The notes below the pieces were generated by a model. The model made no database searches. It was not told the DNA's origin and saw only the letters and a program-made list of their open reading frames with translations. From assembly GCA_030220185.1 (NCBI GenBank), contig JASPKZ010008351.1:1798001-1862000 (forward strand): DNA of 64,000 nucleotides, read 5' to 3'. Source of the DNA: Diploptera punctata. Its lineage: Eukaryota > Arthropoda > Insecta > Blattodea > Blaberidae. Shown here in pieces: positions 33,180 through 45,324 of the stretch (the first letter of the stretch is position 1; the number at the start of each line of letters is the position of its first letter). Position numbers and translations under genes: made by a program.

Positions 33180-34135
33180 GCGCAGAACTCACATAAACAC
33201 GACCGCCTTCATTAATGCATTTTACTATACCAACCAGAAGAAAGCTTATGTTGTTTTGGAGCTAGCTAAATCAAATTCAAATACAACGGAATTGTTGCAC
33301 GAAGATCCACCAACACGAAACATCTACCGTTGATACCATCAGTTTGAAGATATTGGTTCTGTGATTAAAAGCAAAGCACAAGAAGGCCACGTGTATCAGC
33401 TGTGAATGTTGATTGAATCAGATAAGCATTCGCATGTAGCCCGGGGTAGAAGTCCACGTAGAGAGTTAATCAAGAGCGCCTGTTGGTCCAAATGACCATA
33501 TGGAAAGTTCTTCGGAAACTACTGTCCATGAAACTATATAGATTGCAGTTCTTAAAATCTTTGAAACCAAATGATAACACAACAGTTCTGTGTGGAAAAA
33601 TAAGTGGACAAGGAGGATGGTATTTTTGTTGGACTCCTAGTTTTTCTTTCCTGACGAAGCTGTATTTTATTTAAACGGGAAGGTTAATCATCATAACGTG
33701 TGAATATGGGGCACAGAGGACCCACGAACCATCACTGATCATGACCGGGATTCAGAGTAAATCGTTTTCTGTTGCGCCGTATCACGAACGAAAATCTATG
33801 ACCCTTTTTTTTTCTCCATTGAATGAACTGTAAAGATAAGAAATCTCAACATGCTGCAACGGTTACTAATCTCGCAGTTAAGTGAGAAATCTGGCTACCT
33901 GCTCGAACAAGATGGGCACCATACCATTATTACGATAAAATGTTATTTGAATAAATATCTGTCTCGCCAGTGAATTGACATGACTTAACATTTCACAATT
34001 AGCCACCCAGGTCACCAGACCTTACCATATGCGATTTTGTGGTGGGGAGAATGTGAAACATCCAGTCTATGTGCCATTTCTGTCAAGACATCTGCCAGAG
34101 CCGTGACGGCATATTATTACTGCCATCGAGTATAT
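33180..34135 (+). pseudogene. Mariner/Tc-like transposase relic
   Basis: Across three frames: YTNQKKAYVVLELAKSNSNT (N-terminal helix-turn-helix region), GRSPRRELI, DEAVFYLNGKVNHHN (first catalytic-Asp region) followed by IWGTEDPRT, DPFFF, and near 34000-34060 a CDFVVWG-like segment matching the last acidic motif of IS630-Tc1-mariner transposases. Many stops and shifts; dead. Confidence 0.75.
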
Positions 34136-34515
34136 AGATTTAAACATGCCAAGACCGAGTGTAGCAAGAACTTTATCGCCTGGACAAATGATAGTTGACA
34201 CGTGGTTCCCATTTTGAACGTTTGTGAACCTTTTTGATTTAAGTAAACTTTGAAAGTTCTTTTATCCAATGTTGCCTCATGAGTTTTTCTGTCATAAATT
34301 AATAATATCTTCATAATATATATGTAAACTATTTCCATCCATTTACCTTTTATTATCAGCATATATCCCTATACTTCCTGTTTACCATATTCATGAATTA
34401 AAACTTTGGAAAGAAAAACCCAAGTAAAATAATCAATTAGCAGCAGGTCACTTCTAATTAAACTTAGATGCAATTTTTTATATACCAATATCAGTGAGTC
34501 ACGTTGTTTTATCAG
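34136..34515. other. Unannotated stretch
   Basis: Nothing supported. Confidence 0.4.
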
Positions 34516-35460
34516 TGTAATACAATAAAACTTGTTTAATCCGGAACGTGAATAATGCGGAAATATCAATGCGAACAAATTTATTGGCCCCGGCGAAATA
34601 ATAGTCATTTTACGTGTATTTATCTTGCATTAAAACGGAATCTGTCCAATGCGGAAACGGAAGGATATTTCAACACAATTCATGAAAAAAATTATAACGC
34701 GGAAAGACAGAGTGAGAAATAAATTAGTTTCCACCTAATTGAATTTCCATTAGGCCAAACAAACAATAATGAACGATTCCTGCCGCCGGATGAATTACAC
34801 ATTCTACCTGTACCTGAAATTTTATTTCGGCCTCACTGCACACCCGTTATGCCAAATACAGATACCTGTCTTACAAATAACCATTGCACTGTAAAATCTT
34901 AAATTAGTTTACATTCTGAGACCGATATTTCACAGGTAGCGTTCTGAATTTACGGAATAAATATGGCTAAAACATATGTATTATTCTCATTAAACGAAAA
35001 ACTGAATGTGAAGATATATCTCCAAATTTCCAGACCGATGCTCCAAAATCAAGCTCTAGCTGTTATTAAATCCACAGGGAATAATGATTTCAAAGCATCT
35101 TCAGTTTGGCTGGACAGTTTTAAAAGACGACACAATCTAGTGTGGAATGAAATTTGCGGGGAATCAAAGGATGTGGACGAAACCGAAACTGCATACTTTA
35201 ATTTCAGGATACGCGCCTAAGAGACATTTTTAACGCTGACGAAACGGAGCTGTGTTCTTCTTTTTCTTTTTTGCGCACATTACCGTCGAATTTGCTCATA
35301 CATGCTATATTTCACTTTTCAAATGCAGCGGAACTACAATTAACCAAAAGTACGTAAAATGACATACGATACTGTATATTCTAAGATTATTAATAAGTTT
35401 GTTTTTATAATGCAGAATTTCATCTAATGTGGAAAAAATAAATGGTCCCATGCGATTCCG
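34516..35460 (+). pseudogene. Tigger/pogo transposase relic with CENP-B type DNA-binding domain
   Basis: The reading frame at 34963-35220 contains QISRPMLQNQALAV, NDFKASSVWLDSFKRRHNL and WNEICGESKDVDE, which match the second helix-turn-helix (CENP-B type) of pogo/Tigger transposases. A shifted continuation gives RDIFNADETELC, the first catalytic Asp region. Flanking ATAATGCGGAAA and AATCCGGAA sequences at 34540-34680 resemble Tigger termini. Truncated before the rest of the catalytic domain. Confidence 0.75.
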
Positions 35461-36639
35461 CTTTGAGTAAGTTTTACTGGATTTATAAATTCCCTTAAAA
35501 TGTGACAAGCAATAGTACTATTAGTAATTTGGGAAAAACTGCACTTAAACTGGCGTGAAATATTTTTAAGTCCTATAGGACAACAGTGCGCATGCGCCTG
35601 AGTTTATAGAGCTAGCAATAACCCACAATCGAACCACATATCGATTATCATCCTCGATTACTATCCGTCCCTATGAAATTTAAATGACCAATATTTGTAA
35701 TAAATCCCCAAATCTATGTTCAAAATATATATTAATAATATTAAAATTACCAATCGTTTATTAAAAATGGGCGTACACTTACGTATCACGCCCTAACGCT
35801 GATCCAACCAGCGATAACCCAAAACAGCGATAGAAAAATCATAGACTAAGTAATATACTATGTGGAGAAAATAACAATTAGCATCACAATATTGTCTAAC
35901 AATGTCATAATATTGTGATTTGCACATTTAAATAAATATTTCAAAATTGCCTAATAATGTTATAAAAATTGTTTGAAAAAGTTAAATATATTAAATAATG
36001 TTAGTAAATACAGAAGAAGAGGTATAGTTTACAACAATATAACTGAAATATCAAGAGCTAGTAAAAGTGCAGTTGAGCCGTAATTTGTATTACAACTGAC
36101 TTGTCTATCTGTGCTTCTAGATATGCGATGATTAGCGCCTGATATTATCCAATCAGTGGTTCATTATTTCTATATACTCATTTTGGAGTCCTAATGCCCA
36201 TGTTGATTTGACTCAAGATGTATTGGACATTCATGAAAAATAATGAAGGCGTTCATGCTATTAGGTTAATATCAGCGATGAGTTTGTCCAGGTTAGATCT
36301 TCACTGTGTGTGTACGTGACTTTCTGCACAAGGATGTGACGCGATACATGCAATTCTTGTGTCACAGCCAACTCCATATTTCTAACAATTTATTAATTGA
36401 CTTGCCTTCGCGCACAAACGCCATTTGATGCATAAACACACGAACATATGCATATTCCGACAAAATCAGAATTAGTATTTTAGCATAGCACAAACATATT
36501 ATAGAACCTGGGATGCTCGTGTTCCAACCCATTCTCTTCCTTTTCCTAATATTCTCAAAATATTAATTTTGTGTTATGTTTTATGCAACAAGAAATTTCA
36601 TATGTAAATTCCGTATGACCTAAATACAATAATTTTGAT
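35461..36639. other. 1.2-kb unannotated AT-rich stretch
   Basis: No coding or definable repeat signal. Confidence 0.45.
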
Positions 36640-37050
36640 GTATATGAGACCGCAATATTGTAAGAATGCACCCTTGTGGAGAAAAAATTAAGCACATCAA
36701 ACTGTATATCATAACCACATTATAGATTATTAATTAATTTTTTAGGAACAACTCAGTAAAATCATTATTTAAAAACACAATTATTGAACACAATTATCAA
36801 ATGTGTAGTTCGTAGGAATCTATTCATTACTTGCTACGCATTTGTTGGAGAGTCAGTCACTGCAAAATAATACTGTGTCCTGTTCAGTATATTAACAAAA
36901 ATGAGTAGCTTTCTTTATTTTGGTAAACACAATTCTTTAAATAGCGCGGTGAAATACGACTGTCATTGGTTGTAAAACAAAGTTAATTGAAACATGATTG
37001 GTTATTGACTCCCATTTGGAGCACGAGTTAAATAGTCGTAAGAAGTTAAC
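36640..37050 (+). mobile_element. Repeat X, copy 2 (lacks start)
   Basis: Shares GCAATATTGTAAGAATGCACC, the GGTTGTAAAACAAA block and the GAGTTAAATAGTC end with other X copies; the hairpin start is absent. Confidence 0.7.
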
Positions 37051-37485
37051 TAAGACCTAGACATCAATACGGCGTTTCTATATCAAGAGTTCAACTCTGA
37101 ACGTTCCAATAAAGAACAAGTGACCGCTAGCGTCATGTTAGCCAGTTATCAGATTGAAGTTTATTAAATATTTTATTCACTCATTAGTAAATCCTTGAAC
37201 TATATAATATTCTATACTCATTTTATTTCAATAAGTGAGAAAATGGGAGTGTCAGTGTACACCGGATTAATTTACAATTTATCGGATAATTTGGAATCTC
37301 GTAAGGATACTGTGACTATTTTATTTGAACAATTTACTAATGCATGTTTCCCATTCCAATTACACCGATTTTAGGTTAAAATTACAGCAACTTGTCATTA
37401 AATTTCATGTACTGTAATTTCTTGCATATTTTGAAAAACATCAATACCTATATAGCCTATTTTCCTCACAGTAATAGAATATATT

Positions 37486-38116
37486 TATCATCATCATCAT
37501 CCATGCAAGTATTAGGCCATGTGGCCTGTTACGGTCTCAAAGAGGAATTTTCCATCCAGCGCTTTTTTGGACGTCCCAGCGATCTTTTGCCTTGGGGCAC
37601 TAGCGAAGTATGGATTTTGGAATTCTATGAGAAGGCATTCGTTGAAGATGGGCTTTCCAGTTGTTCTGGTAGTTTTGTATATGGTGAAGAATGGGTTCTA
37701 CATCCAACTCTTCCATAATTTCCTCATTTCGTTTATGGTCCCACTTTGTGTAGCCTGCTGTACGGCGCATAAATCGAATCTCATTTGCTGTTATTCGGCT
37801 TTCAGCTCTTCTTCGTATTGCCCATGCTTCACTATCATATCTTAATACTGGTCTTGCAAGAACCTTATAAAGCCGTAATCTTGTGTTCTTCTGTACTAAA
37901 GATGGTTTCATTATACTGTTAATTATCCCCGTTTTTTTTTTGTATAATTTGTGATTTTCTTTAATAGATCAGCTTCATCTTGAAACGTTAAATTATAACC
38001 CAAATAATTAAATTCGTTTACTCGTTCTAAAATTTCATCATCCAAAACAATTTTGTTAGGTATAGGGTATTTCCCCACAAAAGGCCATCACTTTAGTTTT
38101 CTTTGTATTGATTTCA
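37486..38116 (-). pseudogene. Non-LTR RT and C-terminal fragment, ATG-tailed
   Basis: Minus-strand frame 37911-37600 encodes KNTRLRLYKVLARPVLRYDS, EAWAIRRRAESRITANEIRF, MRRTAGYTKWDHKR and SHRIPKSI, with more RT-like sequence up to 38100. It ends in (ATG)n, seen as ATCATCATCATCC at the low-coordinate end. Close to family 2. Confidence 0.75.
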
Positions 38117-38190
38117 GAATATATTTATAAAAACTATAAATAGTCACCTTGTAGGCCCGTCTCCTCAACTTAAGTTGTTTTTACACACTG

Positions 38191-38225
38191 TAGGCTTCCG
38201 GGACTAGTTCCATCATCAGCACAAC
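38191..38225 (-). ncRNA. Hammerhead motif, element E left arm
   Basis: Canonical core CUGAUGA (38219-38213), extra U, stem II GGAAC/GUCCC (one mismatch); GAAA reads GGAA; then GCCUA with cleavage-type UA. One or two lesions versus the other arm. Confidence 0.55.
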
Positions 38226-38391
38226 GATCCTTGTTAAAGCATTGACTTAATTGTGAACATTTTGTATAGAACTGGGTATGCTCTCATTCAAAATCAGGTT
38301 GTTATCGAATGAGAACGTACTCAGTTCACACAATCCTCTATACAAAATATTCACAACTAAGTCAGTGCTTCAACAAGTACAGACCTAATTC

Positions 38392-38430
38392 GTTTTGCTA
38401 ATGATGGGACTAGTCCCGAAAGGCCTACAG
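38392..38430 (+). ncRNA. Hammerhead motif, element E right arm
   Basis: Core CUAAUGA (38398-38404; G5 changed), extra U, self-complementary stem II GGGACUAGUCCC, GAAA (38418-38421), then GGCCUA giving stem III AGGCCU and cleavage after A. Damage is at a different position from the left arm. Confidence 0.55.
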
Positions 38431-38574
38431 AGTGTTAAAACAACTGAAGGTTAGGAGACGGGCCTACAAAGTGACTATTTTATAGTTTTTATTCATATAT
38501 TCTATTATTGTGACTTAATACCTCAACGAAAACATACCATGAATTTTACTAGTATCTATTTTCTTCAGGTAAAT

Positions 38575-38745
38575 GTTCACATCACCATCATCATCATCAA
38601 TATATTTACCTTCCGCTCCTAGCTGGAGCATAGGCCCGTAATGAAATGTATCCATTTAGCTCTATCTTCTGATAACCTCTTCACCTCGAACCAAATTTTA
38701 CCCATTTCAAGTATCTCTCCTTCAATAGTCCAGTTCCGAGTTATT
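38575..38745 (-). mobile_element. Possible non-LTR 3' end, ATG-tailed
   Basis: ATCATCATCATCAA followed (reverse sense) by a block with TAGCTCTATCTTCTG; resembles 3' ends of other arthropod RTE-like elements but I have no second copy here. Confidence 0.35.
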
Positions 38746-38956
38746 TAATTGTTCACATACTGCAACAATAATTTGTGCAATTTTTTATTTCAGTTTATGT
38801 AGGTGGACTCTCGTCATAGAATCTCCTTCAGGAACCTAATTGACAATAATGTAACCAGCATCGAAGAGCTTCACTACGAGTTAGCATCAAGTTTGCAAAG
38901 TGAAAGTTTAAATGTCTAACCCAGATTCACAAGATATTCCTTATAGATTTTCTTTT

Positions 38957-39545
38957 CATAAGTAATGCCACGAGTGATTTCCAATTTATCTAGAGAATTT
39001 GGAAATCAAGAGTGGCATTTGTTAGGACTATTTAACGAATAAAATTAAGCTCTTTACTCACAAATCATTGTTTAACTATAGTTATTTTAAAATATTTATG
39101 TATTTAATGTAAACGGCGATGTTTGAAAACAAATCAGAAATGAGAGGTTGTGTTCATTCACTGCAACTAGATCATATTATTTATTGCCAAATAAGATCGC
39201 AATATTGTAAGAGTGCACCCAAGTGGAGAAATAATGAAACACCTCAAACTATATATCATAATCAACATTACGGGTTATTCGTTTATTTTTTTAGTTAACT
39301 CAGTAAAATCAAGGAACCTTTTCATGATTTGCTATATTCAATGTATTTGTTGGAGAAAAATAATGCTTTGACTTGTTCAGAACATTAAAAAGGAGGAGCT
39401 TTCTTTATCACAAAAGCAGGAGCTGATAAAGAGAAATCGATAAAGAGCGAGGTGAAACACGACTGTCATTGGTTGTAAAACAAAATTCATTGAAACGTGG
39501 TTAGTCATTGACAAGCATTTGTGGCATGAGTTAAATAGTATTTAT
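38957..39545 (+). mobile_element. Repeat X, copy 3
   Basis: Starts with GCCACGAGTGATTTCC and the inverted GGAAATCAAGAGTGGC, a 5' hairpin, then the common body to GAGTTAAATAGT. At 39380 it has an uninterrupted ATTAAAAAGGAGGAGC, the empty site for the insertion at 62146-62237. Confidence 0.75.
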
Positions 39546-40174
39546 AATCTTGTCGTTAGTAGTTATATGAACTATAAACAAAATAAATAAAATAACAAAC
39601 GGGATGCGAGCCGCGCAATCTAGTATCACAGTTAAATAACCTATCTACAGAGGTTACACAATATGGTTATATAATTATTCAATAATGCATTAAAATAACA
39701 ACTAGTCACTATTTTCCAAACAAAATATACAAATATTGTAGTAAAATGTGAACTAAAATATCTTGTATTTGTTTATAACTTATTTTGAAGAGAGATCACG
39801 GGATCACGAGATGTCTACGCGACGCAATCACGTGATCAGCGTCGGTCTCTATCTCTTGCTTAGTTTTATATAGCACAGCAATTGAAAAAAATCAAAAGTT
39901 GAATAAGTGCTTTCTGCAGTAGCCAATGTCAAGAGATAGCCCGTAGAGAGTAGACCTATCTCTCTCATTTTTCAAAGCAGAATAATATTAAGTAAATAAC
40001 ATGGAGACGTTTATATATATATGTTTAGATGTTCGTTCGAAATAAAATCTATAACCTTAAAACTGAACATTTTAACATCCCTTGGTATAAACTGTTTATA
40101 GCAATGAATACCTTTCACTTTGATTCCTTGTCCAATGCGATATTCATTAAATATATTTAAATTTATGCAAATTA
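39546..40174. other. Unannotated AT-rich stretch
   Basis: No supported feature. Confidence 0.4.
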
Positions 40175-40571
40175 CCCATTTTCTTCTTCTTCTTCTTCGG
40201 CTTTTCCCCACTTATAGGTTTGCCGTCTTCAGTTTCCATTTATCTCTATCATTCCAATCTCCCTCTTCCAAATTCCGATCATCCATTATAGTTCTGACGT
40301 AGGTTTTCCATTTCCATCTTGGTCTGCCACGTTTATTTCTTCCAGAGGGTGACCATTGGTATATATTTTTTGGGGATCTTTCATTTTCCATTCTTTGTAC
40401 ATGGCCATGCCATTTAAGTGTTTGATTTTCAATCCTCTTAACAACAGATGTGGTGACATTCATTTCTCTCCAAAGGAATTCATTTCTTATTTTATCCTGT
40501 CTTGTTTTTTTGGAGGCTTCTTCTAAAATAATCAAATTCAACTGTTCTAATTTTGTTCTTTTATTACCCAT
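40175..40571 (-). pseudogene. Non-LTR RT C-terminal fragment, GAA-tailed
   Basis: The minus strand encodes RKTRQDKIRNEFLW, KRIENQTLKWHGHVQRMENE, GRNKRGRPRWKWKTYV and GDWNDRDKWKL to a stop near 40212, then (GAA)n. Related to family 3 and to 57347-58065. Confidence 0.75.
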
Positions 40572-40657
40572 TTTAAAATATATTAATTTTTTTTAAGTAT
40601 AATTACTAATTTAAATTAACATATTTTATTAAAAATTTGCTAAGCTTTCCTTAGTTT

Positions 40658-40663
<6 letters not shown>

Positions 40664-40697
<34 letters not shown>
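40664..40697. repeat. (TA)n microsatellite
   Basis: Pure TA run at the 5' end of a family 1 copy. Confidence 0.95.
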
Positions 40698-40700
<3 letters not shown>

Positions 40701-41086
40701 ACATAAGGAAAAATACTAGAGAGATGAACAGACAGGTGAATGGAGAAGACTACATAACAATGAACTACATGGTCTTTATAGGAAGCCAGATATAATAAGA
40801 ACAGTTAAGTCCCGTAGACTGCGATGGGCAGGACATGTTGCGCGTATGGGGAATGAAAGACGTGCATGGAAACTTCTTGTAGGAAAGCCAGAAGGAAAAC
40901 GCCCAGTTGGTAGACCAAGAATGAGGTGGGAGAACAACATTAACTATCATTTGAGGGAAGTAGATTATACAGGGAATGATTGGAAAGCATTAGCTCAGGA
41001 TAGGGATGTTTGGAGAGCTTATGTCCGTGCGGCCATGAACCTACGGGTTCGATAGTGCCAGTGAGTAAGTAAGTAAGTAAGTAAGG
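40698..41086 (+). mobile_element. Family 1 non-LTR 3' end, young copy
   Basis: Open frame at 40846-41055 encodes MGNERRAWKLLVGKPEGKRP through GRPRMRWENN to MNLRVR, followed by GTGAGTAAGTAAGTAAGTAAG. Very close to the end of 50690-53455. 5'-truncated near 40700. Confidence 0.9.
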
Positions 41087-41339
41087 AAAAATACTTGTAA
41101 CCTATCGATTCTTGTAATGCCAGATTTGCCTTACATAGTCTAATGTTAAAAATCTAAACGATAATAATTCTAATGTTACTTCCTCAATCAAATTATTTCT
41201 TCTTCTTCTTCTTCATATTTTATCCTACCTCCTTGTGATAGAATTACGTCACCCATGAAGCATACAGTAAGTTAACAACCCAATACACTGGGTGGGATCA
41301 CCGATCAAGGAATTCATATTTCGAATAATCGTAATAATT

Positions 41340-41772
41340 ACACTTCTTCTTCTTCCTTCCAAGTATTAGGCCAAGGCCTGTTACGATCCTATAGAAAATT
41401 TTCCCTCCAGCGTTTCATAGGACGGCCCAAATATCTTCGTCCTCTTGGTATATAGGCCTAATTATAAACAGCTTTGGGGATCCGATTTGAACTCACTCTT
41501 TCAAGATGGTGTTTCCAATTTAGTTGGTACTGTTTAATATATTCCAAAATTGGCGTAGTCTTCAATTCTTTTAAGATATCGGTGTTCCTTTTCCGATCCC
41601 ATCTGGTGTAACCCGCTGTTCTGCGCATGAATCGCATTTCACAAGCCGTTATTCTACTTTCATGTTGTCTTTTTAGTGTCCATGCTTCACTACCATAGGT
41701 CAACACTGGTCTAGCCAAAGTGTTATATAAATGTAATCTGGTGTTTTTTTTGTACAAGAGATGGTTTCATAA
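41340..41772 (-). mobile_element. Family 2 non-LTR 3' end
   Basis: Minus-strand frame (41757-41458) encodes YKKNTRLHLYNTLARPVLTY, GSEAWTLKRQHESRI, MRRTAGYTRWDRKRN and SSNRIPKAVYN, then a (GAA)n tail at 41343-41360. Gives the better-preserved coding sequence behind the decayed copies at 257-862 and 2401-3819. Confidence 0.85.
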
Positions 41773-42779
41773 CTTGATTAATAAAATAATTACACTATCA
41801 GCACTAAATTTCATCAAAATATATGTTTTGCTTAATTAAATATGTTTAATAAAATGTGTTATTACATTAATTTAATATATTTATGTTGCCCTTAACATAA
41901 GCAGGGAGTGGTATGTTTGTTATATATATATATAGAAGGCACTAAACTAAATCAATGTCGAGCAATTATAGCTCTCGGTACGAAACATCTGGCATTGTAC
42001 TTGTATATTATGCCAAGTGGGTTGAGGGCGACAATCAGGTGTGCAATTCCACACGTTTCTCAACTGAGGAACTAAAATTCCAAACTTCCTATGTCGTAAC
42101 ACTTTAACTAGATCTCATGTACTCGCTTTCCTGGTATAGTGCAGTCTTTATTTCTATTGGTCATTCAATACGCTCATATTGTTCCCAGCGATGGCTGAAA
42201 CTAAGCCTGAGAAAATATCTTAAAAATAATGTTGAATCTTTCATATTACTTGCCGTTTGTTATATCATAATAAAATTATACTCGGTAAAAATATTTAAAA
42301 AGAAATCAATCTACATATGATTATAAATAGGGCCTAGATTTTATGCAATATCTAATTAAGAAATATGTACACACACATTTAACCAAAATTGGTGAAATAT
42401 GTAAATATAAATGTAATAAAGAAATAATATGTAAAATCAAAAATTTCATTTATTTGATACAAAATAAAAGTTCACAGGTTGGATAGTCATATCTACGTTA
42501 ATTCTTAATCAGTTCACTTCTGCTATGAAGTAGTGAAGTACAAGGATCCATTCAAGCGTTTAAGTCACATTGGAACGGTACGCACAATTAATTATAATAT
42601 ACTTTTCCAATTGCCCCATTGCCATGTACAGTATTCTGTCTGACAATAAGCTTTTATGAATTGAGAAACTTAGCTCAATTTTGCATATTAATACAGAGGG
42701 ATTATGCTAGGAATAATATTCTCAGGGGTTCTACATTTCACCATTAAATAAGCGGGGCAAAATGAAAAGAGTTTTTATT
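41773..42779. other. Unannotated AT-rich stretch
   Basis: A TA/TATA run at 41924-41934; otherwise nothing supported. Confidence 0.45.
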
Positions 42780-43600
42780 CAGCACATATTGCAGTTTATG
42801 TGGAAACTACACCACCCACTTTACCTGGTACAACACTGTCCTTCTGAACTGTATCTTTCATTTATTCCCACAGCTTCTTGGAGAGGCATACTTGAAGTCT
42901 CCAGTCTCTTAATACTGTCGGAAAGCCAGCTGAAGTGACTTGCGATGTATGAAACTGAACTGAGTACTTTAGAACTGTTGAATGCTGCCAGGTTTTATTC
43001 ACAGACACTGCAGGATCAGAAGAAAAGTTCTCCATCACTGACTTCAAGAGTTCCAACTGCTCACTGTACAAAATCATAGTTCCGATCCTTCTTGTCATTG
43101 GCTCTGGAGGCAGAGGTACATTAGGTCGCTGCTGCTTGTAGCGTTGTACACGATAAGGCCATTTCAAGAAAACTTTATTCGTTGCTGATATCAGTATATT
43201 TACTTCTGGGTATTTATGTCACACTTTCTCTGCCACTCGTTGCAATTCATGGGCCGTGCATGTAACATGCACTAGATTTGGATAAATACACTAAACGATT
43301 TCTTAGCTTTCAACATGTATGGAGCTACATGTGTATATAAATAGGCCCCTACGCTATCTAGCCATAATATCATAAGTCCATCATTATTGAATATAACAAT
43401 TGTTAAACTATTTGTTGCCTCCAAAGATTTACAACAAATTAAATAAAGTTTTGATTCAGCTTCACAATGCAACTTGCCCACAATTACATTAGCGATGAAA
43501 CGGCCTTCAGCATCCGTCTAATTAGCAGAAATTCATACAGGTGATTTTCCTATGTCAGCACTGCTTTTTCTAATATATCAACAGTTTTTTTTGTAAGTAA
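42780..43600 (-). pseudogene. hAT-like transposase relic
   Basis: Minus-strand order: DAEGRFIANVIVGKLHCEAE, TNSLTIVIFNNDGLM, YPNLVHVTCTAHELQRVAEK, KYPEVNILISATNKVFLKWP, RVQRYKQQRPNVPLPPEPM, then LYSEQLELLKSVMENF. This matches arthropod hAT-type transposases (the CxAHxLxR block). Several stops and frame changes; N- and C-termini missing. Confidence 0.65.
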
Positions 43601-44022
43601 TGTTTAAATTCAGGTACCTGAAATTTGTTCCTGGGTTGTTCCTTACGACCAGTGACATGCACAGTTATTTGTAAAAAATCACTATCGGATGATGTAAACT
43701 GCCCCTAATGCTATGTAAGTAGAACCTGTTTATTTTAAGAAACCCGTTGTTTATACCTAATATGTAGATCGCTTAGTAAATATTGTTAAATTTGAGATTT
43801 AATCGCACAGCCTATACATTTATCACAAGTTTGGCAGAAGACTGGCGTCATGGTTAACTTAAGCGCAACTGACTTACAAATTCTGAACCGTTTGTGAACA
43901 AGAAAGGAAAAGTTTGAAAAAGATTCATTGTTGTCTGCATCGAATTCGTTCAAGTTAGCTTTGAATATAATTTATATGTATGAAATTGACGACATTGTAT
44001 GAGAAGCACAACAACGAAACTT
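43601..44022. other. Unannotated stretch
   Basis: Nothing supported. Confidence 0.4.
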
Positions 44023-44127
44023 AGTTACGGCATGTGTCTTCATTAATGTATTTTATGTCTTTCGTTGAGTGTTAATAAAACCAGGCCCGAAAGACATAAA
44101 ATACATGAATCAAGACACATGCCGTAA
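44023..44127. mobile_element. Palindromic PLE-like fragment D1
   Basis: About 40-bp inverted arms (TTACGGCATGTGTCTTCATT... and complement) around a centre GTTAATAAAACCAGG that matches the post-ribozyme part of D2. Looks like a fold-back with the ribozyme deleted. Confidence 0.5.
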
Positions 44128-44235
44128 GTTTACAATCTTACATAAACAACCTCTACGGGAAGGACGTATATCTATCTATTCGAAGATTTGAAGAATTAAG
44201 AAAGAAAAGTCTGCAGCCTACATTTGAAGAGTTAG

Positions 44236-44350
44236 GAGGTCACAGAACACGCAGAATATCCTGTGTTTGTCTACCGCAGTGTAGACGAAACGTTGAGTTT
44301 TAATAAAACCAGACCACGGCCATTTAGCCCGAAAGACATAAAATACAGGT
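44236..44350 (+). mobile_element. PLE-like fragment D2 with dead hammerhead
   Basis: Contains the conserved module: CUGUGUU (core lost) at 44261-44267, stem II GUCUAC/GUAGAC around CGCAGU, GAAACGUU 44287-44294, then GAGTTTTAATAAAACCAGAC, CACGGCCATTTAGCCCGAAA. The CACGGCC...AGCCCG block recurs in A, B and C. Confidence 0.6.
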
Positions 44351-44418
44351 AAATGTATTACGCCAGTTTTAGCTACGTTATACACGGAGAAACTGGCGTA
44401 ATACAGTTACCTATGTTG
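44351..44418. repeat. Hairpin
   Basis: AGGTAAATGTATTACGCCAG is inverted as CTGGCGTAATACAGTTACCT with an ~18-22 nt loop. Confidence 0.6.
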
Positions 44419-44834
44419 GTGAAACCGACCATAAACCATAACACTCAAACACACCGATAGCGCGTTTTGCATTCGCTTATACTCGTATAAATAGGCCGGT
44501 TGTTGCTAAATCTGTAAAGTTGACCTTTGTAAAAACAAGCGTGATTATGTGCCAAGTTTACTAATTACTCATATCAGGTGTTCTGCATTTTCGATGTGCA
44601 CAATATTTTTTTTAATGAGATCTGATTTAAAATTAAATATTAGGACTATATTATATTTTATTAAGAAGAGTAAATTATAAAATCTTAACATTCACATTGC
44701 AATTCGCTTTATTTAATGTATCATGAAAAAACATTTTTTTTTCTCGTTTCTCGTGATTCTTACTAAATCATTTCACTTCATCCCAATTCATATTTACTAC
44801 ATTTCCAAAATAAATAAATAAATATATATATATA
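44419..44834. other. Unannotated AT-rich stretch
   Basis: Ends in a short TA run at the Helitron insertion point. Confidence 0.4.
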
Positions 44835-45323
44835 TCTTAATATATACAAATTACGTGTCACAATGTTTGTCCGCGATGGAATCCTAAACTACTGAACCGA
44901 TTTTAATAAAATTTTGCACACTGTGTGCTGTTTGATCCAACTTGAGACCTACGGTTGTTTATAACTAAATTTATAGTCGCATTATTTTTTATTGCAAATT
45001 ATTTGTTTATTATTTAACAAAGAGTTATAATTATCTGCGAGTTCCATACGATTCTAACAGATGGCGGTGTAAGGTAATTTGGTAAGGTAATTGGTTTATT
45101 ATTTAACAAAGAGAGATCCAGATGGCTGTGCTTTTTGTTGCAACCGTGAATTTCAATTGAATTATAATATTGATTATTTCATAATTGAAGTGCGTTCAGT
45201 GTTTATTTTATTTTCAATATTATTAATTTCGTGTGTATTATTTTTAAGTAATCTGGCTGAAAGACTTAATTAAAAATTTTAACGCATACCTTAGCCACAG
45301 CAACACGTGGCCGGGACTTCTAG
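44835..45323 (+). mobile_element. Non-autonomous Helitron, 489 bp
   Basis: Starts TC in a TA-rich host (A before it), with AAATTACGTGTCACAATGTT near the 5' end. It ends with hairpin GCCAC/GTGGC (45294-45298, 45307-45311), 8 nt, then CTAG followed by host T. TC...hairpin...CTRR inserted between A and T, with no TSD or TIR, is the Helitron signature. No Rep/helicase is encoded. Confidence 0.85.

Positions 45324-45324
<1 letters not shown>

Larger units (their letters stand above)
38117..38501. mobile_element. Palindromic element E with a distinct hammerhead lineage
   Basis: Arms 38117-38289 and 38307-38501 around a 17-nt loop; the right arm has ~11 extra nt. Arms carry a hammerhead with different stems from groups A-D. 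No clear TSD or one-sided tail. Confidence 0.65.
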
